From: Mycobacterium sp. OAS707
GTDB lineage: Bacteria > Actinomycetota > Actinomycetes > Mycobacteriales > Mycobacteriaceae
DNA length: 64,000 nt
Assembly (NCBI RefSeq): GCF_014873705.1
Contig: NZ_JADBDS010000002.1
Location: 434,001 to 498,000 of the forward strand
Direction of reading: 5' to 3'
Both the position numbers and the translations under genes were made by a program. The notes below the pieces were generated by a model. The model was not told the DNA's origin. It saw nothing but the letters and a program-made list of their open reading frames with translations, and ran no database searches. Below are positions 50,921 through 59,325 of the stretch, piece by piece; position 1 is the stretch's first letter, and each line of letters opens with the position of its first letter.

Positions 50921-50957
50921 CCAACGGCCCAGCCGGAACATCGAGCTGGGTCGTTGG
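50921..50957 (-). terminator. Strong hairpin terminator after the lipoprotein gene
   Basis: CCAACGGCCCAGC (50921-50933) pairs with GCTGGGTCGTTGG (50945-50957) over 13 positions with one G-T wobble and an 11-base loop. On the minus strand it is 16 bases past the stop of the gene at 50974-51690 and is followed by TCTTTG. It would insulate ssuC from that gene. Confidence 0.7.
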
Positions 50958-50973
50958 GCGACAAAACCATTCG

Positions 50974-51690
50974 TTAACTGAGGCGGAAGGTTCCGTTGAC
51001 CAGAGTCGGGGTGACATCGTGGTCGTTGATCGTGGACCTTGCCGTTTTGTTCTGCAGAAACTGGATCTGCGCGGCCTGCTGCAGCTGCCGCTTGTTGCGA
51101 ACGCCGTTACGGAACTGCTGTTCGTTTAATTGCTGCAGTTCGGCCTGTTCGAAGTCGCGGCCGGTGATGCTGCCGGTGTTGAACTGAACGCCGATCGCGG
51201 TTCCGTCCGCACGCACCACCCACGATGCCCGCACACCTTCGAAAGCCGCGGTGTACATGCCGGCCACACCCGACACGGGCGCGGCGGTGAACTTGTAGGC
51301 GACGCCGTTCATCGTCAAATCACCTGCCACGTCTGAGCCGTTGAATTCCGCCTGCAGTGTGTCGCGGAAGCGCGACTTGATGTCGAGCCTGCCGTCGGCC
51401 TGGTTGCCGAAGAACCAGGCTTCATCGTCGGTGCCGTTGCAGGCATACGCGGCTATCGAAGTGCCGTCGACGGAGATGCCGATGGTCATCGTCTTGCCGT
51501 CGGCCGCCTTCATGTCGGCGACATACCTTGCCGACTGAGGAAACGGCTTGGCCGTCGCGGAGGACGGTGTGGTGATCGCCTCGGATGTGTTGGTCGCTTC
51601 GGTGTTCTTTGCGCCGGAGCATGCGGACAGGGCGCCAAGGGCGAGAAGCGCGCTGACACCCACCATCAGGGTGCGGAGGTGCTTTTTCAT
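50974..51690 (-). CDS. Mycobacterial lipoprotein of unknown function
   Basis: A 238-residue exported lipoprotein (ATG; signal with lipobox LSACSGA, Cys at about 24) followed by a Thr/Ser/Ala-rich linker. The core is beta-rich with single-cysteine AAYACNGTDDEAWFFGN and GVQFNTGSITGRDF; the C-terminus is glutamine/asparagine-rich and likely helical (LQQLNEQQFRNGVRN). I recognise the layout from mycobacterial conserved lipoproteins, not a named domain. Monocistronic, ended by a strong hairpin. Confidence 0.8.
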   Translation of the reverse strand: MKKHLRTLMVGVSALLALGALSACSGAKNTEATNTSEAITTPSSATAKPFPQSARYVADMKAADGKTMTIGISVDGTSIAAYACNGTDDEAWFFGNQADGRLDIKSRFRDTLQAEFNGSDVAGDLTMNGVAYKFTAAPVSGVAGMYTAAFEGVRASWVVRADGTAIGVQFNTGSITGRDFEQAELQQLNEQQFRNGVRNKRQLQQAAQIQFLQNKTARSTINDHDVTPTLVNGTFRLS

Positions 51691-51754
51691 GTCACCAGCA
51701 TGATTGGCTCACAGGCAACTCACATGAAGAATGTATGGAGATTGCGTGGAGATC

Positions 51755-52966
51755 TCAGACCGCAAGGAACGTCTCGACCTCGGCCAAGAACACCGGCCAC
51801 GCAGGCTCGGTGGCGGTCAGCAGATGGTTGTTGCTGGACAACGCAACCAGCCTCGAATCGGGGATCAGCGCGGCCAACTCCTCGCCGAATCGCATGGGCA
51901 CGCGGTGGTCGTCGCGAGAGTGCATGATCAACGCCGGGCAGGACACCTCCCGCGCCAGGTCGCGAACATCGATGCGGCCGAACTCCTCGAGAAACCTCAC
52001 CGCGTTCTCCGGCGAGGTGGTGCGCCGTTGCAGCTGATCGAAGGCTGCCCAGTCCGCGCGGGTGCCGTCGGGCAGAAACTGGGCCGCGAACACCTGACGG
52101 AACGCGGGATCATCCCGCCCCCAGCCGACGCGGGCGAGGTCGAGATCCAAAGCCGCAGCCCGCTTTTCCTCGTCGCCGACCGCCCGCACCCCACGGCCGC
52201 GCGCATACGCTCCGCACAACACCAGATGGCTGACGCGCTCCGGGTGGCGGGCCGCGTAGGCCACTGCGACCGCGCCGCCTTGCGAAACGCCGAGCAACGG
52301 AAAGCGCTCAAGGCCAAGCGATTCGACCACTGACTCCAGGTCGGTCACCCAGTCGTCGAAAGTGAAATCGGTTGCATCCCAATCGGATAGGCCACAACCG
52401 CGTTCGTCGTATCGGATGAATCGATACTTCATCGACAGGTCGCGCACCCAGTGCTTCCACACCGGGCTTTCGATGTCATAGCCGAGGTGCGTCATCCAGT
52501 TAGCCGCCCGGACCAGCGGCGGCCCCTCCCCTGCCACCGCGTAGGCCAGCCGCACCCCGTCGGCGGCATGGCAGAACGCGATGTGCTGGCGCGGCGGCGC
52601 AGGCTCCGGTTCGGTCGCCGGATCTTCAGCGAGCGTGCCGACGAATTGGTAGCCGCGGCCGCGGATGGTCCTGATGTAGCGCTGCGATTCCCCGTCGTCG
52701 CCCAGTGCCCGCCGCGCGGCCTTGATACGGCTGGTCAACGCGGCCTCGCCGACGAAGCGGCCACCCCAGACGGTGTCGAACAGTTCTTCTTTCGTCACGA
52801 ACCGATGCGCGTTGCGGACCAGTTCGGTGAGCACATCGAACACCTGGGGCTCTACGCGGATCACGTCATCGCCGGAACGCAGTTCGTAGCGCTGCGTGTC
52901 GAGAACAAAGGCGCCGAAGCGCCACACGCCGGCTTCTGGAGGTGATACGGACACCGCGTTCCCCAT
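51755..52966 (-). CDS. Winged-helix DNA-binding domain fused to an alpha/beta hydrolase
   Basis: A 403-residue fusion. Residues about 14-112 are an OmpR-type winged helix (FVLDTQRYELRSGDDVIRVE, then TRI-like SRIKAARRALGDDGE and IRTIRGRGYQFVG). After a Pro/Glu linker, residues from 130 form an alpha/beta hydrolase with S in GVSQGGAVAVA, acid in HSRDDHRVP and histidine in SSNNHLLTA. There is no receiver domain. Such a protein may sense a small molecule through the hydrolase domain and regulate genes directly, or be an enzyme with DNA-binding control. It is flanked by unrelated genes. Confidence 0.9.
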   Translation of the reverse strand: MGNAVSVSPPEAGVWRFGAFVLDTQRYELRSGDDVIRVEPQVFDVLTELVRNAHRFVTKEELFDTVWGGRFVGEAALTSRIKAARRALGDDGESQRYIRTIRGRGYQFVGTLAEDPATEPEPAPPRQHIAFCHAADGVRLAYAVAGEGPPLVRAANWMTHLGYDIESPVWKHWVRDLSMKYRFIRYDERGCGLSDWDATDFTFDDWVTDLESVVESLGLERFPLLGVSQGGAVAVAYAARHPERVSHLVLCGAYARGRGVRAVGDEEKRAAALDLDLARVGWGRDDPAFRQVFAAQFLPDGTRADWAAFDQLQRRTTSPENAVRFLEEFGRIDVRDLAREVSCPALIMHSRDDHRVPMRFGEELAALIPDSRLVALSSNNHLLTATEPAWPVFLAEVETFLAV

Positions 52967-53032
52967 CTTGTCGTTGGCAATCGTAGAACGGGTGTCCGGC
53001 CCGCGGTGTTCACTGCGGAATCAGGTTGCTGG

Positions 53033-53362
53033 CTATCGCCAGCCGTCGGCCGCCTTCGCCGCCCGCATCAGCGCGTCGCACAACTCGCGGAGCTCAGCCC
53101 CGTCGGCCCCTTCTTCGATGGCGATCGCGACATCCTCGGCGGCGCATCTGACCTGGTAGACGCGGTCGGAGAGCTCGGAAGCCTCGTCGGCGGTCAGGAC
53201 GACGGAATCGGGAGCCAGTGAGGTGCCCTTGACCATGGCACGCTGTTCGTACGCACGTTGCCGGCAGGACTGCCTGCAGTATTGCCTGCGCCTGCCGAGC
53301 CCGGCGTCGGCAACTTCACGACCACACCAGCGACAGGGCGAGGGCTTCAGACGACGTGCCAC
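53033..53362 (-). CDS. Small Cys-rich DNA/RNA-binding-like protein (Rv2049c-like context)
   Basis: A 109-residue protein; GTG at 53360-53362 gives MARRLKPSPCRWCGREVADA. The N-terminal half is a short zinc-binding-like unit with C-x-x-C (CRWCGRE) and CRQSCRQRAYEQRA, rich in Arg; the C-terminal half is acidic and helical. An ATG 42 bases upstream would extend it without support. It is divergent from rbpA, which in M. tuberculosis has the short gene Rv2049c in the same place. Zinc binding and nucleic-acid contact are inference from the Cys/Arg content. Confidence 0.78.
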   Translation of the reverse strand: MARRLKPSPCRWCGREVADAGLGRRRQYCRQSCRQRAYEQRAMVKGTSLAPDSVVLTADEASELSDRVYQVRCAAEDVAIAIEEGADGAELRELCDALMRAAKAADGWR

Positions 53363-53418
53363 GGACAGACTGTAAACCGGTCCGCCCGCGGATCCCGGTA
53401 TCATGAACGGTCGAGTCG

Positions 53419-53444
53419 GGAACTGCGCGCTGAGTTGCTGCGTT
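53419..53444 (+). promoter_or_regulatory. SigE/SigH-type promoter upstream of rbpA
   Basis: GGAAC at 53419-53423 and GTT at 53442-53444 are separated by exactly 18 bases, the pattern used by mycobacterial ECF sigma factors SigE/SigH (and by sigma-R for rbpA in Streptomyces). It lies 42-67 bp before the rbpA ATG. Promoter activity is inferred from the match and from the known stress induction of rbpA. Confidence 0.75.
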
Positions 53445-53485
53445 GAGTATCCGGACAAAATTGCGCTTATTGAGGAGTGATGACG

Positions 53486-53824
53486 ATGGCTGATCGTGTC
53501 TTGAGGGGCAGTCGCCTCGGAGCCGTGAGCTACGAGACGGACCGCAACCACGACTTGGCGCCGCGTCAGGTCGCCCGGTACCGCACCGACAACGGCGAGG
53601 AGTTCGACGTTCCGTTTGCCGACGACGCCGAAATCCCCCACACCTGGCTGTGCCGCAACGGCATGGAAGGCACGCTGATCGAGGGCGATGCACCTGAGCC
53701 CAAGAAGACCAAGCCGCCGCGCACGCACTGGGACATGCTGCTCGAGCGCCGCTCGGTCGAGGAGCTTGAAGAGCTGCTCAAGGAGCGCCTCGATCTGATC
53801 AAGACGCGCCGCCGCGGCAGCTGA
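53486..53824 (+). CDS. rbpA: RNA polymerase-binding protein RbpA
   Basis: A 112-residue RNA polymerase-binding protein that stabilises the open complex with SigA/SigB. The chosen ATG (53486) follows GAGGAG by eight bases and gives MADRVLRGSRLGAVSYETDR, the exact start of mycobacterial RbpA; an ATG at 53480 and GTG at 53477 are less likely. The core domain has TWLCRNGMEGTLIEG and the sigma-interacting end is THWDMLLERRSVEELEELL. Nearly identical to the M. tuberculosis protein (Rv2050) as I recall it. Convergent with ppm1 across 3 bp. Confidence 0.98.
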   Translation: MADRVLRGSRLGAVSYETDRNHDLAPRQVARYRTDNGEEFDVPFADDAEIPHTWLCRNGMEGTLIEGDAPEPKKTKPPRTHWDMLLERRSVEELEELLKERLDLIKTRRRGS

Positions 53825-53827
53825 CGC

Positions 53828-54592
53828 TCAGCGCGTAACACCAACGCCGCGGGCGCGATCCATGCGCCCGCGGAAACCCCATTCCGCGACCTTGAACAGG
53901 GCCTCGCGAATGTTGGATCCGCTCATCTTGGACTGGCCGAACTCACGTTCGGTGAACGTGATCGGCACCTCGACGACAATGAACCCGTTGTTGATCGCGC
54001 GCCAGGTCAGGTCGATCTGGAAGCAGTAGCCCTTCGAGTCGACCGCGGCCAGGTCGATCTTCTCCAGGACCTCTCGCCGGTAAGCGCGGTAGCCGGCCGT
54101 GATGTCGTGGATGTCGACGCCGAGCAGGATTCGCGAGTAGCCGTTGGCCGTGCGCGACAACACGAGCCGGCGACGGGGCCAGTTGCGCACCTCTCCGCCT
54201 GGCACATACCTCGACCCGATCACCAGGTCGGCGCCGCTGTCGATGGCGTCGAGGAGCCGATGCAGCTGTTCGGGCGGGTGACTACCGTCGGCGTCCATCT
54301 CGACGAGCACCGAGTACTCGCGATTCAGACCCCACGCGAAACCCGCCAGATAGGCGGCGCCGAGGCCGTCCTTGGCCGTCCGATGCATGACGTGAATCCG
54401 GTCCGTGTCGGCTAACGACAGCTCGTCAGCGAGGTCACCGGTGCCGTCCGGGCTGTTGTCGTCGACGATCAGGATGTGGACGTCCGGGCGCGCCGTGTGC
54501 ACCCGTCCGACGATCAGCGGCAGATTCTCCCGCTCGTTGAACGTGGGGATGATGACCAGAGTGCGCTCACTCGGGCGCTGACCGGTGGTCAT
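53828..54592 (-). CDS. ppm1: Polyprenol monophosphomannose synthase
   Basis: A 254-residue family 2 glycosyltransferase that makes polyprenol-phosphate-mannose, the mannose donor for lipoarabinomannan, PIM synthesis and protein mannosylation. ATG at 54592 follows AAGGAG. Motifs: [27 protein letters not shown] (first DxD-like), [12 protein letters not shown] (catalytic DAD), [10 protein letters not shown] and [14 protein letters not shown]. In M. tuberculosis it is fused with the acyltransferase as Rv2051c; here the two are separate, 8 bp apart, as in M. smegmatis. Confidence 0.96.
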   Translation of the reverse strand: MTTGQRPSERTLVIIPTFNERENLPLIVGRVHTARPDVHILIVDDNSPDGTGDLADELSLADTDRIHVMHRTAKDGLGAAYLAGFAWGLNREYSVLVEMDADGSHPPEQLHRLLDAIDSGADLVIGSRYVPGGEVRNWPRRRLVLSRTANGYSRILLGVDIHDITAGYRAYRREVLEKIDLAAVDSKGYCFQIDLTWRAINNGFIVVEVPITFTEREFGQSKMSGSNIREALFKVAEWGFRGRMDRARGVGVTR

Positions 54593-54600
54593 GGGACTCC

Positions 54601-56370
54601 TTATTGTTCCTTGCCGCGCCGGCGCGGCCGACGCACGAAACTCCCATTGTGCAGTATTGCGGTGATCACAGCGGCAACGCCGAGGACGACGAGCAGGCCC
54701 TGGACCCATGGCCCCCACTCCGTTGCGGGCGTGAGCTGCGTTTTCAGCCGTACCTGTGAGTCGAGGTAGGCGGGCTCGAAAAATGAGGTGCGAGCCAGCT
54801 CGCGCCCGTCTGGGGCGACGATCGCGCTGATCCCCGTGGTGCCCGCGACCACGACGTATCGGTCGTGTTCAACTGCGCGCAGCCTGGCGAAAGCGAGTTG
54901 CTGTTCGCTCATCGCCTCGGTGAACGTCGCGTTGTTGGCGGGCACCGTCAGCAGTTGGGCGCCGTTTTGCACCGACTCGCGCGCGGCTCGGTCGAAGATC
55001 ACTTCCCAGCACGTCGTCACGCCGATTGGCACGCCTGCGGCGTTGACCACCCCGTTGCCGGTCCCTGGCACGAAGTACCCGGCCCGGTCCGCGTAGGACG
55101 ACAGGTGCTTGAACAAGCCGCGCCATGGCAGGTACTCGCCGAACGGCTGGATGATCTGCTTGTCGTGCCGGTCCGCAGGCCCGGTCCCGGGGTTCCAGAC
55201 GATCACCGAGTTGGTCGCGACCGGGTTGTCGGCGCTGTAGCCGGGGGCCGCGACGACACCGCCGACCAGGATCGGCGCGTTGATGGCCGCGGCGGCGGTG
55301 TTGATCTCGTCGCGGGCGTCCGGGTTGGTCAGCGGATCGATGTCGGAGGAGTTCTCCGGCCAGATGACGACCATCGGCTGCGGCGCGCGGCCCGCGTGCA
55401 CGTCGTCGGACAGCTGCATCGTCTCGCGGACGTGGTTGTCGAGGACGGCGCGGCGCTGAGCGTTGAACTCAAGCCCCAGCCGCGGCACGTTGCCCTGCAC
55501 GGCAGCGACTGTGATCGCCGGGTCGTCGCCTGCGCCGACGCCCGACTGCCGCACATGCGGCCACGCCAGCGCGGTGATCAGAAGGACTGCGCTGATGCAC
55601 ACGCCTGGAAGTACCACCACCGAGGGTGTCGCCGCCCGAGTGTCATTGTGACGCAACCACTTCACGACCGCGAAGGTCAACGCGGCGAGGCTGAACCCGA
55701 CCAACGCCACCGCGAATGAGACCAGCGGAGCACCGCCGAATTGGGCAAGTGCCAGCAGCGGGCCGTCGGTTTGACTGAAACCCAGTACGCCCCAAGGGAA
55801 TCCGCCGAAGGGTACGGTCGACTTGAGCCACTCCTGGGCTGCCCACAACGCGGCGAACCAGAACGGCCAGCCCGACAGCTGCCGGACGTAGACGGCTACC
55901 CAGCCGAACAGCGCAGGGAAAAGCGCCTCGAGTATGCACAGCGCGATCCACGGTATCGGCCCAACCAGCCCACTGATCCACGGCAGCAGCGGCAGATAGA
56001 ACACCAACCCGAACAGGAACCCGTAGCCGAATCCTCCAGCACGCGTCGTGGTATCCCTGGTCAGCACCCAGGCGAGCAGGCCGAGCGCGACGAAGGCCAT
56101 GAACCACCAGTTGAAGGGCGGGAAGCTGAGGCACAGCGCCACGCCTGCGACGATCGTCGCACCCAATTGGGCCAGCCGGTCCGCCACAGCAAGGCCGAAT
56201 CGCTTTGCCCAGGAACGGATTCGGGCAGCCTTGTCCATCCGCTCGGACGGAACGAGCTCCGAGTAGTCCTCTCCTTCGACGGGCTCTTCGGTGTCGTCGA
56301 CGATGGGCGGAAAAATGTCCGTGTCGTCGGCGGCGCGGGAGCGCGCGCGGCGGCGGGCCGGCTTAGCCAT
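54601..56370 (-). CDS. lnt: Apolipoprotein N-acyltransferase
   Basis: A 589-residue membrane enzyme that adds the third acyl chain to lipoproteins. A polar N-terminal tail with Arg and Asp/Glu runs is followed by eight membrane helices and a nitrilase-type domain. The catalytic triad is complete: E339 in WPENSS, K404 in [14 protein letters not shown] and C454 in TTCWEVIF; the spacing matches E. coli Lnt. ATG at 56370 overlaps the end of the amidohydrolase gene. It pairs with ppm1, whose membrane domain it supplies in the fused form. Confidence 0.95.
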   Translation of the reverse strand: MAKPARRRARSRAADDTDIFPPIVDDTEEPVEGEDYSELVPSERMDKAARIRSWAKRFGLAVADRLAQLGATIVAGVALCLSFPPFNWWFMAFVALGLLAWVLTRDTTTRAGGFGYGFLFGLVFYLPLLPWISGLVGPIPWIALCILEALFPALFGWVAVYVRQLSGWPFWFAALWAAQEWLKSTVPFGGFPWGVLGFSQTDGPLLALAQFGGAPLVSFAVALVGFSLAALTFAVVKWLRHNDTRAATPSVVVLPGVCISAVLLITALAWPHVRQSGVGAGDDPAITVAAVQGNVPRLGLEFNAQRRAVLDNHVRETMQLSDDVHAGRAPQPMVVIWPENSSDIDPLTNPDARDEINTAAAAINAPILVGGVVAAPGYSADNPVATNSVIVWNPGTGPADRHDKQIIQPFGEYLPWRGLFKHLSSYADRAGYFVPGTGNGVVNAAGVPIGVTTCWEVIFDRAARESVQNGAQLLTVPANNATFTEAMSEQQLAFARLRAVEHDRYVVVAGTTGISAIVAPDGRELARTSFFEPAYLDSQVRLKTQLTPATEWGPWVQGLLVVLGVAAVITAILHNGSFVRRPRRRGKEQ

Positions 56371-57949
56371 AAATGGCGGCACCCCGATGAACCGTCTGCC
56401 GACAGCGCGGCAGCGGGTCGTCGAGTCGCGGCAGCGCAGGCACCCGGGAGCGCTGGTCGGTCGACCACCGCTGCACCGCGTCGGCCGGTGCGCTGACTTC
56501 GAGGCCGTCGGCTTCCCAGATGGCATACGACGCAGGAGCGCCGGGAACAAGGGTTCCGGTGATCCCGTCGCGCGTGCCTCCCGCTCGCCATGCACCGCGC
56601 GTGGCAGCTGCGAACGCCGCCCGTACCGACACCGCGCTGCCCGGTGTGCGATGTCGGCTCGCGGCACGCACCGCCGCCCACGGATTCAAGTCCGTCACCG
56701 GGCTGTCCGAACCGAACGCGAGTGGCACGCCTTGGGATGCTAGCAGCGCAAACGCGTTCAACCTGGTGCCTCGGTCAAGCCCGAGACGTTGCACGTACAT
56801 CCCGTCCTCGCCGCCCCACAGCGCATCGAAACTCGGCTGCATGCTGGCGAGCACGCCCCACGCTCCGAGCTTGCGGGCCTGGTCCTCGGTGACCATCTCG
56901 AGGTGCTCGAGCCGATGGCCGCAGCGCGCGACGGCGGGTGCGCCCAACTGGTCGACGACCCGCTCGAGTGCGGTGACGACCGCGGTGACCGCCGCATCAC
57001 CGATGACATGGAAACCCGCGGCGATGCCCGCCTCGGTGCAGGCGCGAACGTGGGCTTCGATCGCGTCGACGTCGAGATACGCGTTGCCGCAACGGTCCGG
57101 GGCGTCCCGGTAGGGCTCGGTCAGCCACGCGGTCCGCGAACCCAGCGCTCCGTCGACGAACAGGTCGCCGGCCAACCCGCGGACCCCAGTGCGGTCGACG
57201 AGGTCACGGGCCTGCTTGGCCGTCGTGACGTGCTCGCCCCAGTAGCCGATGACCTCGACGCCGTGGTCGGTTTCGCGAATTTCGGTCCAGTCCTCGAGGC
57301 CGCCGATCTCGGGTCCCGCGCATTCGTGCACCGCGACAATGCCGAGTGCGGCGGCGGCGTCCAGCGCGGCGAGTCGGGCATCTCGTCGCTGCGCGGACGT
57401 CAGGCGGTCGCGGGCCGCAGCGCGAACCACGTGGTGTGCGTCGCTGGTCAGCGGCCGCTGTGGGTCGAATCCCGGCGCCTGCACAAGACCAGGGGCGAGT
57501 CGGCGCAGCGCGGTCGACGCCGCTGCCGAATGCACGTCGACGCGGGCCAGGTAGACCGGCCGGTCGCCGGCCGCACGGTCGAGGTCGTCGGTGCTGGGCG
57601 CGGTGTTCTCTGGCCAGCCGGATTCGTCCCATCCGTGGCCCCAGATGGGCCCGTCTGGATGTGTGCGGGCATAGTCACCGATGCGCTGCAGGCATTCCCT
57701 CAGCGAGGTGGCGGTGCGAAGGTCGAGCCCGGCCAACGTGAGCCCGGTCGCCGTCAGATGAACGTGGCTGTCGACGAATGCAGGCGCGACGAATCCACCG
57801 GCGAGGTCGACGATCTGCGCGTGCGGAAACTGTTGGCGCCCAACATCATCGGCGCCGACCCAGGCGATGACGCCATCGGTGACCGCCATCGCGGTGGCGT
57901 CGGGCATGGCCGGGCTGTGCACTCGCCCGTTGAGAAGGAGGGTGGTCAC
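56363..57949 (-). CDS. YtcJ-like amidohydrolase
   Basis: A 528-residue metal-dependent amidohydrolase of the YtcJ/LAF3 type. Metal ligands are HVHLTATG near 60 (first H-x-H), the mid-barrel VHEC and [13 protein letters not shown], and the acid in [13 protein letters not shown] near the end. There is no signal peptide. GTG at 57949 immediately follows the fxsA stop, and the 3' end overlaps lnt, so it belongs to the lnt-ppm1 operon. Substrate not predictable. Confidence 0.93.
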   Translation of the reverse strand: MTTLLLNGRVHSPAMPDATAMAVTDGVIAWVGADDVGRQQFPHAQIVDLAGGFVAPAFVDSHVHLTATGLTLAGLDLRTATSLRECLQRIGDYARTHPDGPIWGHGWDESGWPENTAPSTDDLDRAAGDRPVYLARVDVHSAAASTALRRLAPGLVQAPGFDPQRPLTSDAHHVVRAAARDRLTSAQRRDARLAALDAAAALGIVAVHECAGPEIGGLEDWTEIRETDHGVEVIGYWGEHVTTAKQARDLVDRTGVRGLAGDLFVDGALGSRTAWLTEPYRDAPDRCGNAYLDVDAIEAHVRACTEAGIAAGFHVIGDAAVTAVVTALERVVDQLGAPAVARCGHRLEHLEMVTEDQARKLGAWGVLASMQPSFDALWGGEDGMYVQRLGLDRGTRLNAFALLASQGVPLAFGSDSPVTDLNPWAAVRAASRHRTPGSAVSVRAAFAAATRGAWRAGGTRDGITGTLVPGAPASYAIWEADGLEVSAPADAVQRWSTDQRSRVPALPRLDDPLPRCRQTVHRGAAIYG

Positions 57950-58432
57950 TTACTCGGGCTTGCGCTCCACGACGCGGTGGGGCTGGACGTCGATGACCTC
58001 GCCGTCGATGTAGTCGCCGCTGCCCGAGGCGTCATAGCCCCAGCCGGTGGCGGTGGCGCCCGTGGCCGCGGTGACGACCAACGGAACCCGCCGCGCGGCC
58101 ATGGCCGCGACGAGCGGGCGACCCACGACGCGCGTCGGCGGCAACAGCAACAGCGTGCCCACCACGGAGCTGGCCAGACCAGGGATCACGACGAGCACGG
58201 TACCGAGCGCGACCAGCAGGCTGTCCGCTGCCGCGCCTTGAACCCGGGCAGCAGTCAGGCCCGACTGGAGCCGACGAAGGTGCCGCTTGACCTGCGACCC
58301 GGCCAGGCTCACTCCGACGAGCCAGGTCGCCAGCAGCGCCAGGATGGTCCAGCCGAAGCCGATCGTCGAGGTCAAAGCCACAATGACGGCCAACTCGACG
58401 ACCACGTAGATCAGAAACAACCGCATCGCCAT
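57950..58432 (-). CDS. fxsA: FxsA-family membrane protein
   Basis: A 160-residue membrane protein of the FxsA (suppressor of F exclusion) family, known as Rv2053c in this position in M. tuberculosis. ATG at 58432 gives MAMRLFLIYVVVELAVIVAL; three to four helices, with the marks ELAVIVAL...GFGWTILALL and LVVIPGLASSVVGTLLLLPP. Physiological role unknown. Its stop is directly adjacent to the amidohydrolase start. I see nothing notable in the 56-bp gap after the next gene. Confidence 0.92.
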   Translation of the reverse strand: MAMRLFLIYVVVELAVIVALTSTIGFGWTILALLATWLVGVSLAGSQVKRHLRRLQSGLTAARVQGAAADSLLVALGTVLVVIPGLASSVVGTLLLLPPTRVVGRPLVAAMAARRVPLVVTAATGATATGWGYDASGSGDYIDGEVIDVQPHRVVERKPE

Positions 58433-58488
58433 GTAGGGGAAACGTCCCCGGCACCGGCATGGTTCCGCGGCGTAATCGGGCCACCGAC

Positions 58489-58872
58489 TCAGGCCGGTTG
58501 AACCTCTATTGCGCTGTGCACTTTGTCGATGCCGCCGCGCACGATCGCCTGCGGGATCCACCACCAGGCGTGCCACCAATAGCGCTTGGTCACCAGCTCG
58601 AAGGCACGGCGCGTTTCGGACTTCGGCAGGTTGCGGGCCACAGCCTCGACCGGTTCGCCCTTCGGCTTTCCAAGTGCGCTCGACGGCTGGATGGTGACGC
58701 GGGGCGTGTTGTTGATCCGCTTGGTCTTCCAGGAGCCGTCGTCGGTGACGATCAGCAGCTTGTCGCCCTTCGGCACGCCCCAGACTGGGGTCGGCTTGGG
58801 CGTGCCGTCCTTGGTGAACGTGGTCAGCAGCAGATATTTGGAGTTAGCGACGTCGCGAAAGGCGTCTGACAT
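58489..58872 (-). CDS. PPOX-class F420-dependent oxidoreductase
   Basis: A 127-residue split-barrel protein of the F420-dependent PPOX class. The ATG at 58872 gives MSDAFRDVANSKYLLLTTFT, aligning with the paralogue downstream in coordinates (58936-59316). Marks are KDGTPKPTPVWGVPKGDKLL, SWKTKRINNTPRVTIQP and GKPKGEPVEAVA. A perfect TATAAT ends three bases before the ATG (58881-58876). A longer start at 58923 would add 17 residues lacking family support. Substrate unknown. It and its neighbour are probably a tandem duplication. Confidence 0.9.
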   Translation of the reverse strand: MSDAFRDVANSKYLLLTTFTKDGTPKPTPVWGVPKGDKLLIVTDDGSWKTKRINNTPRVTIQPSSALGKPKGEPVEAVARNLPKSETRRAFELVTKRYWWHAWWWIPQAIVRGGIDKVHSAIEVQPA

Positions 58873-58935
58873 GGGATTATACCGCTTTCGATTCAGAAAC
58901 GATGCAAGAGCTCGGTTACCCATGAAACCGATTTG

Positions 58936-59316
58936 CTAAACCGAGCGCAACTCCAGGGTCACGTTGTTCTTCAGGCCGCCGCGCAGCTTGGAGAAAACAC
59001 CGAACGTCTTGCCGAGCAGCCCGTAGCGTTTCCCGATCGCGTCGTACGTTGCCCCGTTGGCGGACTTGTCCAGAATCGTCGCGACCGCCTCGACCGCCTC
59101 ACCCTTCGGCTTGCCGACGCGGTCGCACGGCGCGATGGTCACTCGCGCCGTGTTGCGAATTCGCTTGACCTTCCACGACTTCTCCTGCGTGATCACGAGC
59201 AGCCGATCACCGTCGGGCGCCGCCCAAATCGCGGTGGGCTTGGGCCTGCCGTCTTTGGTGAAGGTGGTCAGCAGAATGTATTCGGACTTGGCGACTTCAG
59301 CGAAGGTGACGGACAC
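58936..59316 (-). CDS. PPOX-class F420-dependent oxidoreductase (Rv2061c-like)
   Basis: A 126-residue F420-dependent oxidoreductase, GTG start at 59316. It aligns along its length with the gene just downstream: TTFTKDG, PKPT, SWK-KRI-NT-RVTI, GKPKGE-VEAVA. In M. tuberculosis Rv2061c holds this place directly after cobN. Starts 9 bp after the cobN stop in the direction of transcription, so cobN and this gene are likely co-transcribed. Confidence 0.9.
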   Translation of the reverse strand: MSVTFAEVAKSEYILLTTFTKDGRPKPTAIWAAPDGDRLLVITQEKSWKVKRIRNTARVTIAPCDRVGKPKGEAVEAVATILDKSANGATYDAIGKRYGLLGKTFGVFSKLRGGLKNNVTLELRSV

Positions 59317-59325
59317 AAGCCCAAC

